Positions 47,685 through 54,752 are shown, counted from the stretch's first letter. The stretch: DNA of 60,629 nt from Lingula anatina (GCF_001039355.2 NW_019775431.1:168725-229353), one strand, 5' to 3'. Translations and numbers: made by a program. The notes: generated from the letters alone by a model not told the origin.

Positions 47685-48865
47685 ATTCCCCTTTTCTGAG
47701 TTTCATGGACATACACCATAGTGGAAATCTGATCGTCAGGTTTATTTAATCAAATGAGCATTTAACTGATTATGCTGACATTATGCTCTTGCATGGCATG
47801 CTGCCTGCGTCACTTTTTTTGATGGCACATTGTGACAGTCAGCCTTTTATTCAGTTCATTTTCTGATAGCATGACGAATACTTTCTTGTCTAAACAAAGG
47901 TTTCTCTATGCATCATTGATCTTTTTACAGTATCCCTTCTTAATTATTGCATGCTTGATATTATCTTTCAATTTACACACACATACACACACACATACAC
48001 ATGTAAATTGATTTTGTCATTTCATTTTCTCCATGTCTGAATATATATAACGAAAATCAGGAAACATTTACAGCTCATTTAATTATTCTAATTTAATATT
48101 CATGTGACCAGGTCATTATGTCATCAGTAGAAATTTCCACTGTGTACGCTAGGTCCTGGGCCAAATTTGAATGGGGAAACGAAACTATATACGCACTAGC
48201 TGTGGTTTCACTGTCTTGCGTTTCTGAATTAATCAAAACAGGATTGGGTCATAACATCTGTGATTATATCCTCAGATGATAGGATTTCCTTACAACTTGT
48301 TTTACAAAACCCAGAGTGTATTTCAGGTATTTTAATCCTGAAATTGAACGATTTGTATAGTCCACATGTATGGTAGATCATATTTTGTACTGAATTTGAA
48401 AACAGAAACAATAGTAACGCACAATAATAATTTTTGTATTTCTCTGGTGTGTGTGCCATAGGTGATCCCTGAGATGACCACAAAACATGGCAATACTATT
48501 TTGAGAGCCTTCTTTTCCATAATGTACACCTGCAAAACAGACTGGTATGTCTGTCCCAGATTTAAGCGCTGATCTAGTGTCCTTTTCAAATACACAGCAA
48601 TGTTTGGAAACACAAATTGTTTTTTAATAAAAAGAAAAATTCATCCCCTTTCCCATGAAAGCATCCCCATTGTAATTCAACACAAATAAATATTTTAACA
48701 GACTTTCAAAGACGACAACCCATTGTTGTTACCCAGTATCGTGAACGTGTTGATATGTCTCTATTCTAGGTGTTTAGAATATCTCATAGCCAAACACTGT
48801 GATCATACCGTTTTAGGTCTTTTCAGTATCGCTTTCTTCTCACATAAGCCACACTTTACCGGCAT
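15654..48865 (-). CDS. CTU1: Cytoplasmic tRNA 2-thiolation protein 1 (14 coding exons)
   Basis: This is CTU1/NCS6, which with CTU2 uses URM1-carried sulfur to thiolate wobble U34 of Lys, Glu and Gln tRNAs (mcm5s2U) in the cytosol. Exons join in frame through GT-AG introns to 355 residues, close to the roughly 348 of human CTU1. Visible features are an N-terminal zinc site (C5, C8, C24, C27), the PP-loop ATP motif SGGKDS (57-62), VDEGITGYR, the catalytic pair C139-x2-C142, GHNADD (165-170), and a C-terminal zinc site (C281, C284, C293, C296) followed by LGIGKPHK. The start at 48865 is supported by an in-frame TAG six codons upstream and by alignment of the N-terminal CxxC. Intron 1 is unusually large, about 23.1 kb. 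No key residue is missing. Confidence 0.96.
16204..16237 (-). CDS. CTU1: CTU1 exon 13 (34-nt microexon)
   Basis: [12 protein letters not shown]; corresponds to RLAIGKGRR in human. The acceptor ggtag and donor gtatat keep the frame. Only 34 bases, so gene finders can miss it. Confidence 0.92.
16572..16659 (-). CDS. CTU1: CTU1 exon 12
   Basis: [20 protein letters not shown] then LEGLNKGLP. It holds the C-terminal zinc site (CSRC...CKAC). Acceptor attgtag, donor gtaagt. Confidence 0.95.
17011..17070 (-). CDS. CTU1: CTU1 exon 11
   Basis: [24 protein letters not shown] is conserved. Acceptor tttcag, donor gtataa, phase 1. Confidence 0.93.
17258..17316 (-). CDS. CTU1: CTU1 exon 10
   Basis: [20 protein letters not shown], the conserved RGHAR segment. 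Acceptor caacag, donor gttagt, phase 1. Confidence 0.95.
17740..17805 (-). CDS. CTU1: CTU1 exon 9
   Basis: [21 protein letters not shown]; corresponds to YAHFRRLDYFSEEC in human. Acceptor ttttgtag, donor gtaagt. Confidence 0.95.
18198..18295. mobile_element. 98-bp foldback MITE in a CTU1 intron
   Basis: GGCTTCGTTCACATGGAAAG and the following 14 or so bases are repeated perfectly in inverse at the right end, leaving a loop of about 30 bases. Flanking TAA at 18195-18197 and 18296-18298 is a 3-bp TWA duplication, so it looks like a Harbinger/ISL2EU-type MITE. It lies between CTU1 exons 8 and 9 and does not touch a splice site. Confidence 0.8.
18582..18646 (-). CDS. CTU1: CTU1 exon 8
   Basis: [20 protein letters not shown] plus V and part of M. 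The LPRCKPF-Y-YEKEIV motif is typical of the family. Donor gtgagt, phase 2. Confidence 0.95.
19447..19496 (-). CDS. CTU1: CTU1 exon 7
   Basis: [17 protein letters not shown], the conserved LRGD segment. Acceptor tttcag, donor gtaagt, phase 0. Confidence 0.94.
20259..20378 (-). CDS. CTU1: CTU1 exon 6
   Basis: [12 protein letters not shown] with the catalytic Cys pair, then [17 protein letters not shown], which lines the tRNA and ATP site. Donor gtaagt, phase 1. Confidence 0.95.
20430..21400 (+). repeat. Three degenerate tandem units, about 330 bp, in a CTU1 intron
   Basis: Units start near 20430, 20750 and 21070. Each has a TTTTGTCAAT-TTGA phrase, then ACATAATGCTTAA-AGCA, ATCAACACC/ATCACCAA-type sequence, a CCAATATGTGA-type phrase and a GGCTGGTTTTC-type end. 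Copies are well diverged. The second contains an open frame (20717-20986) without recognisable features. Related sequence lies at 22090-22450 and, inverted, at 12630-13100. Confidence 0.6.
21576..21633 (-). CDS. CTU1: CTU1 exon 5
   Basis: [19 protein letters not shown]; the YGWTMD motif is typical of CTU1. It ends with one base of the Cys139 codon; donor gtaagt. Confidence 0.94.
21871..21927 (-). CDS. CTU1: CTU1 exon 4
   Basis: Nineteen codons, [19 protein letters not shown]. Acceptor ttccag, donor gtttgt, phase 0. Confidence 0.93.
22090..22450 (+). repeat. Further unit of the same intronic repeat
   Basis: GGGTCCATGAGGATTCCAAA, AATGCCAACATGTGAAAACT and AATATTGCATAATGCGTATTAGC follow the same order as in the units at 20430-21400. 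It is separated from them by CTU1 exons 4 and 5. Confidence 0.55.
22701..22819 (-). CDS. CTU1: CTU1 exon 3
   Basis: Completes SGGKDS and encodes [11 protein letters not shown] and [17 protein letters not shown]. Acceptor after a T tract and cag; donor gttagg, phase 0. Confidence 0.95.
23820..24318. other. CTU1 intron 2 interior, no gene seen
   Basis: Unremarkable intronic DNA. It includes a near-duplicate of ATTTCCAAGA context at about 23780 and 23845. Confidence 0.4.
24319..24364. repeat. (AT)n microsatellite
   Basis: Pure AT dinucleotide run in CTU1 intron 2. Confidence 0.95.
24683..25498. mobile_element. hAT-like non-autonomous element with nested fragments
   Basis: CAGGGGCGTAACCAG at the left is mirrored at the right by CTAGTTACGCCCATG. 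Inside lies an inverted fragment of the CAG-GGGCGGATCC family (about 24910-24965, ending GGATCCACCTCTG) and a long palindrome at 24965-25028. No transposase is recognisable and there is no clear 8-bp target duplication. An N lies at 25480. It sits in CTU1 intron 2, just downstream of exon 2. Confidence 0.55.
24965..25028. repeat. 64-bp near-perfect palindrome
   Basis: The arms AGTTGAACCAGGGAATTATA and the next 6 bases recur inverted with about two mismatches around a few central bases. Transcribed as part of the CTU1 intron it would form a long hairpin. It may be a foldback element nested in the hAT-like insertion. Confidence 0.75.
25554..25677 (-). CDS. CTU1: CTU1 exon 2
   Basis: It begins [10 protein letters not shown], the second half of the zinc finger, and runs to the start of the PP-loop (AIGASGGK). 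Acceptor tttttgcag, donor gtaagt, ending in phase 1 so that G joins AT to make the PP-loop Asp. Confidence 0.95.
26393..26491. mobile_element. Short CAG-TGGCGGAT MITE
   Basis: CAGTGGCGGATTTAGGGG with a long G run at the left, and a C run then ATAATCCTGGATCCGCCTCTG at the right. It is a compact internal deletion of the same family as 11478-11763. Confidence 0.7.
29737..29786. repeat. (AAT)n microsatellite
   Basis: Long pure trinucleotide run next to a LINE remnant on its right; possibly its 3' tail. Confidence 0.9.
29870..30470 (-). mobile_element. LINE ORF2 C-terminal remnant
   Basis: The minus strand reads [16 protein letters not shown], then [17 protein letters not shown] and [12 protein letters not shown] (30305-30120). 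This is the conserved region after reverse transcriptase in Jockey/CR1-group elements ('HLDYCSIVW...IHKLQKRAARIIL'). Further broken frames continue towards 29900, including a [12 protein letters not shown]-type phrase. It lies antisense to nothing coding and sits inside CTU1 intron 1. Confidence 0.75.
31415..31612. repeat. Dispersed repeat, partner of 13110-13372
   Basis: Shows the same ordered phrases as the partner (ACATTCAAAGTTAGTCC, T run, CTAAAAAGTT, AGCTATCTATGGAG), without the TA expansion. Confidence 0.6.
32865..33461. repeat. Minisatellite, unit GGTACAATGACAAGACTAGT
   Basis: About 25 units of a 20-bp core followed by either a 2-base (GT) or 5-base (CAGCT) linker. The two linkers tend to alternate across the first two thirds, giving a higher-order period of about 47 bp. 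Units at the right end are more degenerate. It lies in CTU1 intron 1. Confidence 0.95.
34879..34970. repeat. Tandem duplication, 49-bp period
   Basis: GTTTCTTGAATTTGATGTTT and the following text to AACCCAATTTC occurs twice with a single substitution. Confidence 0.9.
36790..36865. repeat. A-rich stretch duplicated across a single N
   Basis: An A run followed by CGAAAAATATA stands on both sides of the N at 36819. This looks like an unmerged overlap between two sequence contigs. Confidence 0.6.
37538..40118. repeat. Segmental duplication, copy A
   Basis: From TTAATATTAGTAAGTTTCTA to CATAATAATCTGAAGTTT this matches copy B (40872-43688) closely, with many blocks of over 100 identical bases near 39050-39720. 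It lacks the 215-bp MITE of copy B, so its site near 38432 is the empty target. Open frames at 39334-39704 occur in both copies but show no known domain. A region at about 38555-39055 with repeated GTTCACACT/AGTGTGAA words may be an older MITE. Confidence 0.9.
37881..37960. repeat. Tandem duplication, 40-bp period
   Basis: Two 40-bp units ending ATCTTATGGTTAATCTAATA. The same pair is present in duplication copy B at about 41207-41287. Confidence 0.9.
40119..40871. other. Spacer between segmental duplication copies
   Basis: Unique sequence with an N at 40252. The part around 40270-40480 is less AT-rich, and a minus-strand open frame runs to the N. No domain or splice structure was recognised. 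Confidence 0.5.
40872..43688. repeat. Segmental duplication, copy B
   Basis: Direct copy of 37538-40118 carrying a 215-bp MITE insertion. The left and right flanks of A and B do not match each other, which argues for a true duplication rather than two alleles laid end to end. Confidence 0.9.
41758..41972 (+). mobile_element. 215-bp Harbinger-type MITE, copy 2
   Basis: GACCCCGTTTCCAGAG to CTGGGAATACAGCC, opposite in orientation to copy 1. It is flanked by TAA at left and AAA (a presumed decayed TAA) at right. The paralogous site in copy A reads CTAAGATA with a single TAA, confirming the element borders. Confidence 0.9.
43689..44885. other. Intron 1 stretch, no gene seen
   Basis: AT-rich with an AAT/ATT/TTTA microsatellite at about 44341-44381. 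A phrase near 43900 (TTTTGCCAATTTTGAAGCAA) resembles part of the intronic repeat family at 20430. Confidence 0.4.
44886..45128 (+). mobile_element. Diverged 243-bp relative of the 215-bp MITE
   Basis: Ends GACTGGGTCCCATACCTAGA and TCTGGGAATGAACCC, with TAA on both sides (44883-44885 and 45129-45131). The interior keeps the family order (AGATTGATCTAACA, GGGGTTTCTCGCTAAATTGC, AATTACCCCCTATCAGCTT, TTAGATCGATCCA) but with many substitutions and about 28 extra bases, so it is an older or sister subfamily. Confidence 0.75.
46436..46480. repeat. (GT)n microsatellite
   Basis: Pure GT run. Confidence 0.95.
46868..47082 (+). mobile_element. 215-bp Harbinger-type MITE, copy 3
   Basis: CACCCCGTTCCCAGAG to GGGAATACGCCC with an exact TTA duplication (46865-46867 and 47083-47085). 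Same length and interior as copies at 164 and 41758. Confidence 0.9.
47312..47343. repeat. (AT)n microsatellite
   Basis: Alternating AT run. Confidence 0.95.
47593..47681. repeat. (CT)n(AT)n compound microsatellite
   Basis: About 60 bases of CT followed by about 29 of AT. Confidence 0.95.
48809..48865 (-). CDS. CTU1: CTU1 exon 1
   Basis: Nineteen codons, [19 protein letters not shown], carry the first CxxC of the N-terminal zinc finger and the LKRPKT signature. The donor is GTATGA and the phase is 0. It is too short to stand out by length and was found by matching the family N-terminus. Confidence 0.93.
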
Positions 48866-49700
48866 GTTCGGTCTTATGGTCTAATGGTTATGGTCCTTGT
48901 AGTAAAATATTTGTTTACAAATGGCTTGCTTGTGTCCGCTACGAAAGCATGGTACACTGATTCATCTTTTCCAATCTCCTTACTGAAAGAGCGATTTCTG
49001 CTGCACGTCATGTGCATCGAGTATAGGCCTACATGGAAGTAGGGGACATACTTCCATGATCGGTAATAATAATACATAAATGTATGGACCCACCAGCCAC
49101 AAGGTCCAATAAAAATAAATTGTGGCAGTGCCACAGCTGTGAGAATTTGGTTTTAGATTCATCTTAAAAGTATTCTTTTAAATAATTTTTTTTATTATAA
49201 TACATTAAAATAAAATTCTAAACACAGGTTGTGGCAGTGCCACGGCATGTAGGCCTAAGTTTTGTAAATTCTCGTACTCATTTCAGCTGTCATTTTAGTG
49301 TTAGAAACTCTGGAGGTAAAATGTGCCGTCATTTAGCATTTATAGCCTCGAGAGTTTCAAAACAAATGGTAAAATGAGAAAACTGAAGAATACGCGTAAC
49401 TGCCAATTAAAAAAGAAAGCATAACAAATTCAATTGACTTTAAGTACACTAAATAATATATTATAATTTAAAGGTGTCCTATACAGGATTTTCTTTCCAA
49501 ATCTTATTTCCATCGGGGGGAGGGGGGGGGAGTAGTCCTTTCGTTTCTCACTATAGGCCTATAGCTCTAGACTAATTTTGATTCGTTAAGACCACTATGA
49601 CAAGAATGGTAGTCAGTTCCCCGTTACTTTGTACAGGTGATATACGTCCCATATACTAACCCCAATACTCCGACTAACTTTTACCTGCACTAACCATAAG
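48866..49700. other. Upstream region of CTU1
   Basis: Holds the presumed CTU1 5' UTR and promoter. No TATA box or clear initiator could be assigned. GTGGCAGTGCCAC-type imperfect palindromes appear at about 49122-49134 and 49231-49243. Confidence 0.5.
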
Positions 49701-49750
49701 CAGGGGCGGATCCACAATTATTTGAAGGGGGGTCCGCGGATGCGAAGCTG

Positions 49751-49784
<34 letters not shown>

Positions 49785-50201
49785 ATCCCCCCCCCCCCCC
49801 CACCCCACCCCNNNNNNNNNNNNNNNNNNNNNNNNNNNNNNNNNNNNNNNNNNNNNNNNNNNNNNNNNNNNNNNNNNNNNNNNNNNNNNNNNNNNNNNNN
49901 NNNNNNNNNNNNNNNNNNNNNNNNNNNNNNNNNNNNNNNNNNNNNNNNNNNNNNNNNNNNNNNNNNNNNNNNNNNNNNNNNNNNNNNNNNNNNNNNNNNN
50001 NNNNNNNNNNNNNNNNNNNNNNNNNNNNNNNNNNNNNNNNNNNNNNNNNNNNNNNNNNNNNNNNNNNNNNNNNNNNNNNNNNNNNNNNNNNNNNNNNNNN
50101 NNNNNNNNNNNNNNNNNNNNNNNNNNNNNNNNNNNNNNNNNNNNNNNNNNNNNNNNNNNNNNNNNNNNNNNNNNNNNNNNNNNNNNNNNNNNNNCCCCCC
50201 C

Positions 50202-50234
<33 letters not shown>

Positions 50235-50389
50235 CATGAGGTTCGGGGCCTGCTGAAGGGCGAGCGGTGCCATTTGGTAGGGTTTAGAACTATGATCCAA
50301 CTATTCAAACTTCTAATTTCAAGAGGAGAATATTAGTGTTACATCTTTCAGAAATCGAAAGGACCCCCCACCCCCCGAATCCGCAATTG
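49701..50389. mobile_element. CAG-GGGCGGATCC MITE containing an assembly gap
   Basis: The left end CAGGGGCGGATCCACAATTA runs into a G run, GATGCGAAGCTGA and a C run. The right half matches 11603-11763 (TTTAGAACTATGAT, TCTAATTTCAAGA) and ends in CCCCGAATCCGCAATTG. Between lies the gap and a (CA)n tract. Length in the genome is unknown because of the gap. Confidence 0.7.
49812..50194. other. Assembly gap (383 N)
   Basis: Unsequenced bases flanked by poly(C) on both sides, the likely reason for assembly failure. Confidence 0.99.
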
Positions 50390-50861
50390 ATAAGCTAGGA
50401 ACCGGACGTCCATTCCCAGGAGTACCATATTCCTGTCACATCGGCGTGGTCTTTCTGGCATTTAAGAACGCATTGTTTACTCTATGCTTACTTGCTCTAC
50501 GTTTTTGTGATTTTTTCTCTCTTAATAGAGATAATTCAGTATTCAACAAAATGTCAGTCAGCTAGCAATTGTTTTCATTCAAACTTTTTTCAGTCTGCTA
50601 AATGATATCTATTATTGCAAAGTGCAGTTTGACTTGATCTTTTATAATTTTATACTTATAATTTTATATTTAGACCAAGGCCTACAAAGTATTATCAACC
50701 GGGATCCTTCGGAAAAGGCTATTTCATTATGCGCAGTGAGAATTGGTAACATACCAGAAGGAAAGATGTACAATGTTGGAACTAAAGCTTTTTAACTGTA
50801 TGTAAGCATTTTATATAGGTTACACTGTTTTTTCTTCACGAGGATAAATTAAAATTTCTTA

Positions 50862-51179
50862 TCAAATCTTCCCTCCAAATGAGACATTCTGTTGGTCATG
50901 AATGGGCCTATCAACGATCTCTCCCATGAGCTTTCTTTTTTGAACCAAGACAAAGTAGTTAATTATAGACGTGATTTTTGCCTCATGTACTGTGATCAAT
51001 GACGCTGTTGGTAAAAAACAAAGTGTAATTCGGCACATCTCGTAAACAGACAAACAGGCATCAAACGCTTTACGCCAGGAAACATTCATCGCGCACTTGA
51101 AGATAGCATCGACCATCTCCCTCCGTGGCGCCACTCGGCCTTTTACCGCACGGTGAACCATCTGTAGGTGGTCTTGCAT
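50862..51179 (-). CDS. Unrecognised 105-residue ORF
   Basis: I do not recognise this protein. The frame runs from ATG (A at -3) to TGA and looks coding: all codon families are used, there are CpG-containing codons, few low-complexity runs, and it is less AT-rich than its flanks. Residues about 1-30 are basic (VKGRVAPRREMVD). Residues about 28-78 are hydrophobic with five cysteines in the protein overall (FKCAMNVSWRKAFDACL, YEMCRITLCFL), and the C-terminus is polar (VDRPIHDQQNVSFGGKI). No signal peptide or clear membrane span is evident. It lies between the divergent CTU1 and Olig genes, with no obvious TATA box or AATAAA. It could be a complete small gene, one exon of a larger one, or a fragment of a transposon protein. 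Confidence 0.45.
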   Translation of the reverse strand: MQDHLQMVHRAVKGRVAPRREMVDAIFKCAMNVSWRKAFDACLSVYEMCRITLCFLPTASLITVHEAKITSIINYFVLVQKRKLMGEIVDRPIHDQQNVSFGGKI

Positions 51180-51567
51180 ATTAAAAGTCCTCTTTTTTTT
51201 TCCTTGGCTTTGTGTTGTATATTTAAATCAAATATCACAAAGCACTGTCATTATTCAATATTATTAAAATACACACATACAAACATACATTACTCAATAT
51301 AAATAAAATAAACTATTAAAGATACGTTTTTACGCAGCATTAAAAAGTTCAATTAAAATAAAGGTGACTTCATGACTTCATTTCCCACACGGTTTAATCC
51401 CCCTTGATCATTTTGAATGACTCACGTACGCGACCGCACACCCAGTGGACAATGCATTTTTCCTGGTGTTATTATCGATGAGCAGCACGAAATGCAAGTT
51501 GGACAAAAGGTTTTGCATACATTATCTATATATTTTCGCCGAAGATAATATTTTATCGTGGCCAGTC

Positions 51568-51568
<1 letters not shown>

Positions 51569-51620
<52 letters not shown>
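51569..51620. repeat. (TA)n microsatellite
   Basis: Pure TA run upstream of Olig. Confidence 0.95.
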
Positions 51621-51624
<4 letters not shown>

Positions 51625-52295
51625 ATAGAATGAGCAAAAAGCCATTGATAATCACGATAAAACATTATCTTCGGGGAAAATTGTGAGCTACGATATATAC
51701 TACAAAATACTACTTACTACGGAGGAGAAAATGCAAATGATTGTCATTTCATTTATTAATCATGCTCTCAATTGGATAATTATTTTGACCTTAAAAATGA
51801 AATAATTGTAATATATTCATTTAAATTGTATAGTGATTTGAGCAATCAAACTTATACAGAGAAAGAATCGATTATTTTATCCTGGACTCAGGAGTACGTG
51901 TGGGTCTATTCATTTTATTTGCGCAATTTCGATTATGATTTAGAAAAGTTTAACTTGTCTGTCCCCCATTTAGCTTTAGTTTACTAACAAAAGATGAAAG
52001 GCATCTATTAAACTCGTACTGTCAACTGCACGATTTGATTATCAACGGATTCAAGACGGCAGGTACCTATTATTGCTACCGTAAATCTTCTTAGTAAACA
52101 CAGAGCCTTCGAGATCAATTTAATATATACATTTTAGACTTAAATCTGATTCTTGCTTTAAATTCGACAGATGCAAAGTTAGAGTATTTTATACATTTAG
52201 ATTCTTTTTTTATACGAAATATCAGCCGTAAAATTGTGCAAGAAGTACGTCCCAAGTCACCTATTGTCACCAGTAATCAGTCTGAGGCTCTAAGT

Positions 52296-52330
52296 CCCCG
52301 CCTCCTGTCGCACGTGTGAAGGTATAAAAG
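52296..52330 (+). promoter_or_regulatory. Olig core promoter
   Basis: A GC box CCCCGCCTC (52296-52304), a CACGTG E-box (52311-52316) and a TATA box TATAAAAG (52323-52330) lie in order on the Olig strand. A start about 25-30 bases after the TATA box would fall near 52350-52358, at an initiator-like CTCATACCC, giving a leader of about 260 bases before the ATG at 52618. The E-box could allow bHLH input, including autoregulation; that is inference. Confidence 0.65.
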
Positions 52331-52378
52331 GTGTTGCTGGTTGACGATTGCTCATACCCAGCCAACTCAGCCAGGTAG

Positions 52379-52500
52379 ATGTATAGTGATAACCAGACGG
52401 AATCACTTCGATAGCCTTGTGAGAGTATACCAGAATGTTTTACAGGGGCCTTTACATGTAATCTGAATACTAGCCTATGTTAATTAAATCTAACTGGTAG
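52379..52500 (+). promoter_or_regulatory. Upstream ORFs in the Olig leader
   Basis: Predicted leader ATGs open short frames: 52379-52414 (11 codons plus stop), 52435-52461 (8 codons plus stop, whose last sense codon is itself ATG followed by TAA) and 52477-52500 (7 codons plus stop). All close before the main start, which has a much stronger context (ACCATGG). This arrangement could dampen translation. Confidence 0.5.
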
Positions 52501-52617
52501 AGAAAGAAGAGGAATCCGGAAAGACTGTTTAGTATCTGGCTCACTTTTCTGTGTCCTAAAATAAGATAACTGAAACAGAAAGTCGTCATCACAGACGTAA
52601 TTATTACCACATTAACC

Positions 52618-53367
52618 ATGGAAGAAAACCCAATGTCTTTGAACCAGCAAAACAATACTGTCAATGAGATATCGACGGATTCGGGTCCTGGCAGTCCAGC
52701 TAGTAGCACCAGCAGCCTCACAGAGAGCTACAACAGTACATCTCCTGTCTCTGCAAATCAAGCTCTCCGAAGAGTTCGTAAAATTTCCAAGAGTCTGGCA
52801 GACAAGTGCGCTACGGAGGAGGAACTGCAGATGTTGCGCCTTAAAATAAACGGTAGAGAACGCAAACGAATGCACGATTTAAACTCTGCTTTAGACGGCT
52901 TAAGGGAGGTGATGCCATACGCTCACGGGCCTTCTGTAAGAAAACTGTCAAAAATAGCAACTTTACTGTTGGCCAGGAACTACATTCTCATGCTGAATAA
53001 TTCATTGGAGGAAATGAAGAAATTGATCAGTGATGTGTACTCCTCCCAACCAAATAGGATGCCCATAGCGCATCCCGCAGTACCGCATCCTCCTCATGCT
53101 CACCTACCCCTGACCATAACCCCAGGCGCGGCATTGGCGCCCCACTCAGAACATTTCAAGACAGCCCCTGCCACCAGTATACCGTCATCTGTGTCATTAC
53201 CACCGCCACCTCCTCCGTCATTGCCAGATAGGCATCACACATCTCCGTACGGACCGTGGCACGGTATTCCTTCCGTCCCCTGTACGTGTGCACAGTGCGC
53301 CTTTGACACGGTCAGGGTTTCATATGCAACCATGCTGAATGGGAAACATCCTCTTTCAAAACCGTGA
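52618..53367 (+). CDS. Olig-family bHLH transcription factor, intronless
   Basis: A nuclear DNA-binding protein of the OLIG/bHLHe group, which controls neural and glial fate in vertebrates. The 249-residue frame starts in an ideal context (ACCATGG). Residues 1-48 are Ser/Thr-rich. The bHLH covers about 74-137: basic part [12 protein letters not shown] (78-89), helix 1 ending GLREVMPYA, the loop [10 protein letters not shown], and helix 2 [20 protein letters not shown]. The [20 protein letters not shown] text is diagnostic of Olig. Residues about 150-205 are His- and Pro-rich with a run of six Pro. The C-terminal [14 protein letters not shown] (214-227) matches the conserved end of vertebrate Olig proteins. 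Vertebrate OLIG genes also have single coding exons but are usually longer (about 270-330 residues). It could be the orthologue of OLIG1/2/3 as a group; I see no basis to choose one. Confidence 0.96.
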   Translation: MEENPMSLNQQNNTVNEISTDSGPGSPASSTSSLTESYNSTSPVSANQALRRVRKISKSLADKCATEEELQMLRLKINGRERKRMHDLNSALDGLREVMPYAHGPSVRKLSKIATLLLARNYILMLNNSLEEMKKLISDVYSSQPNRMPIAHPAVPHPPHAHLPLTITPGAALAPHSEHFKTAPATSIPSSVSLPPPPPPSLPDRHHTSPYGPWHGIPSVPCTCAQCAFDTVRVSYATMLNGKHPLSKP

Positions 53368-53830
53368 AAATTCAGAGGTTTTTTGACATTTTGATGGATA
53401 TTTAAAACTGATTATTTTCATAGTATGTCCAACAATTGGACTTCAATGTCTGATTTTGTCTGATCAGAAATGTTGATGCACATCCAGGTAAACAATAGCT
53501 TTATATTCATTGCAAGGTTGAATGAAGGATGCTAAAATCGGTAAGAACGTAGCAACTGAATGATAGAGGGAAACAATTCCTCTCAAAAGATAAGTCTTTA
53601 AAACAAACTATGCACGCTTGTTTACTATTTTATATATGCATACATAAATTTATATTTAATTACACTTTTGCAGAGCATTTTTCTCTTAATAGATTTCTAG
53701 AATATTAAAAACTCAAAATGAAGATATATACGACAATTCTCAGATATTAAATTAGATGTGATGTTTTGCACATGTGATTTAAAGCTGTAGTATACCTTAT
53801 TGGAATTGTGTTGGTATGTGCAAAACCTCA

Positions 53831-53836
53831 AATAAA
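53831..53836 (+). terminator. Olig polyadenylation signal candidate
   Basis: AATAAA about 465 bases after the Olig stop codon. A second AATAAA lies close by at about 53869. Either would give a 3' UTR of roughly 0.5 kb. Confidence 0.5.
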
Positions 53837-53874
53837 TGCAAGATATAATTGTGTAATTTTCTTTTGCAAATAAA

Positions 53875-54707
53875 TATTAATATTAAAAAAACGGACGTGA
53901 AATGAAATTTTGTTAAATTCCTTTTATTTTGTTTTGCGTTACGATATTATGATAGCCTCAACACAACAGTTTTATTTTTAAAAGGCGAATTGGTCTTCTA
54001 TGATCACGATGATAGTGAAGGGGTTTAAAGAAAGAAAACGGCTGCAAGGAAATCTTACCGTTACGGGACGAAACGTCTGAATAGCATAGGAAAGTGTAAT
54101 ATCATTTGTTCCTCCAGTTGGACTTTAGGAATTGAGGCTAGAAAGACGTAGAGTGTAGTTTTTTTCCGTGTAGAATTTTAAAATATAAAATTTGACGGAT
54201 TGAATTTTATAGGACTTGACAACTCAGTGTTCTCTAATACCAGGTTATTGAAGATCTTGACTGGGTAATTGTGCAATTGTAACTCTTTTGCCCAAGGTGC
54301 TGTCCTCCTTGTTTTTACAATGAGGGCACACGACTTGCCGCCAAGCAGATTGACCGTCAATCGGCTAAATATGAGGCAAGATGGACCAATGATTTGTATG
54401 ACACATACCTTGGCAGAGCCAGAGTCAACCTTTATGAGAAAACAACAAGATTTGAAATTAATCGTATATCTAAACTTAAGAAAATAAGCTACGGTATGAA
54501 CACTTCCAATATTTTTATTTGTCAAGATATTGACTTGGCAGTGCCCGTTGAAGATTTTATTGGCATAAAAAAAATTATATAAAAACTCAAGTGCAAATTT
54601 CCAATGGATTACATAACGGTGACAACGTTTTGGCACTAGTTTCGTCATTCTGGAAATTTCCATCATTTTGACTAATAGCGCATTTTATCATATAATCATT
54701 CGGATGA

Positions 54708-54752
<45 letters not shown>

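Larger units (their letters stand above)
25678..48808 (-). other. CTU1: CTU1 intron 1 (about 23.1 kb)
   Basis: All sequence between exons 1 and 2. Apart from the repeats listed separately, I see no gene in 25.7-29.7, 30.5-32.8, 33.5-37.5, 43.7-44.9, 45.1-46.4 or 47.7-48.8 kb. Open frames there are short and hydrophobic or AT-driven, without domains. Single Ns lie at 32254, 36819 and 40252. The size contrasts with the other introns, most of which are well under 3 kb. Confidence 0.85.

Noticed and set aside
48867-48940. tRNA-like A box (GGTCTAATGGTTATGG)
   Set aside because: No B box (GGTTCGANTCC) and no cloverleaf could be drawn at the right distance; it lies in the CTU1 upstream region.
48874-49134. 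86-codon minus-strand frame just upstream of the CTU1 ATG
   Set aside because: It ends before the CTU1 start, contains low-information sequence, and an in-frame TAG separates CTU1 from upstream codons; likely 5' UTR or promoter.
49674-50308. Open frames of 180-208 codons on the minus strand
   Set aside because: Almost entirely translated Ns plus poly(C) and (CA)n; artefacts of the gap.
54178-54666. 162-codon minus-strand open frame downstream of Olig
   Set aside because: Long for an AT-rich region, but the product is hydrophobic and irregular with no domain. Shorter frames on the other strand overlap it without splice structure. Conservation would be needed to reconsider it.
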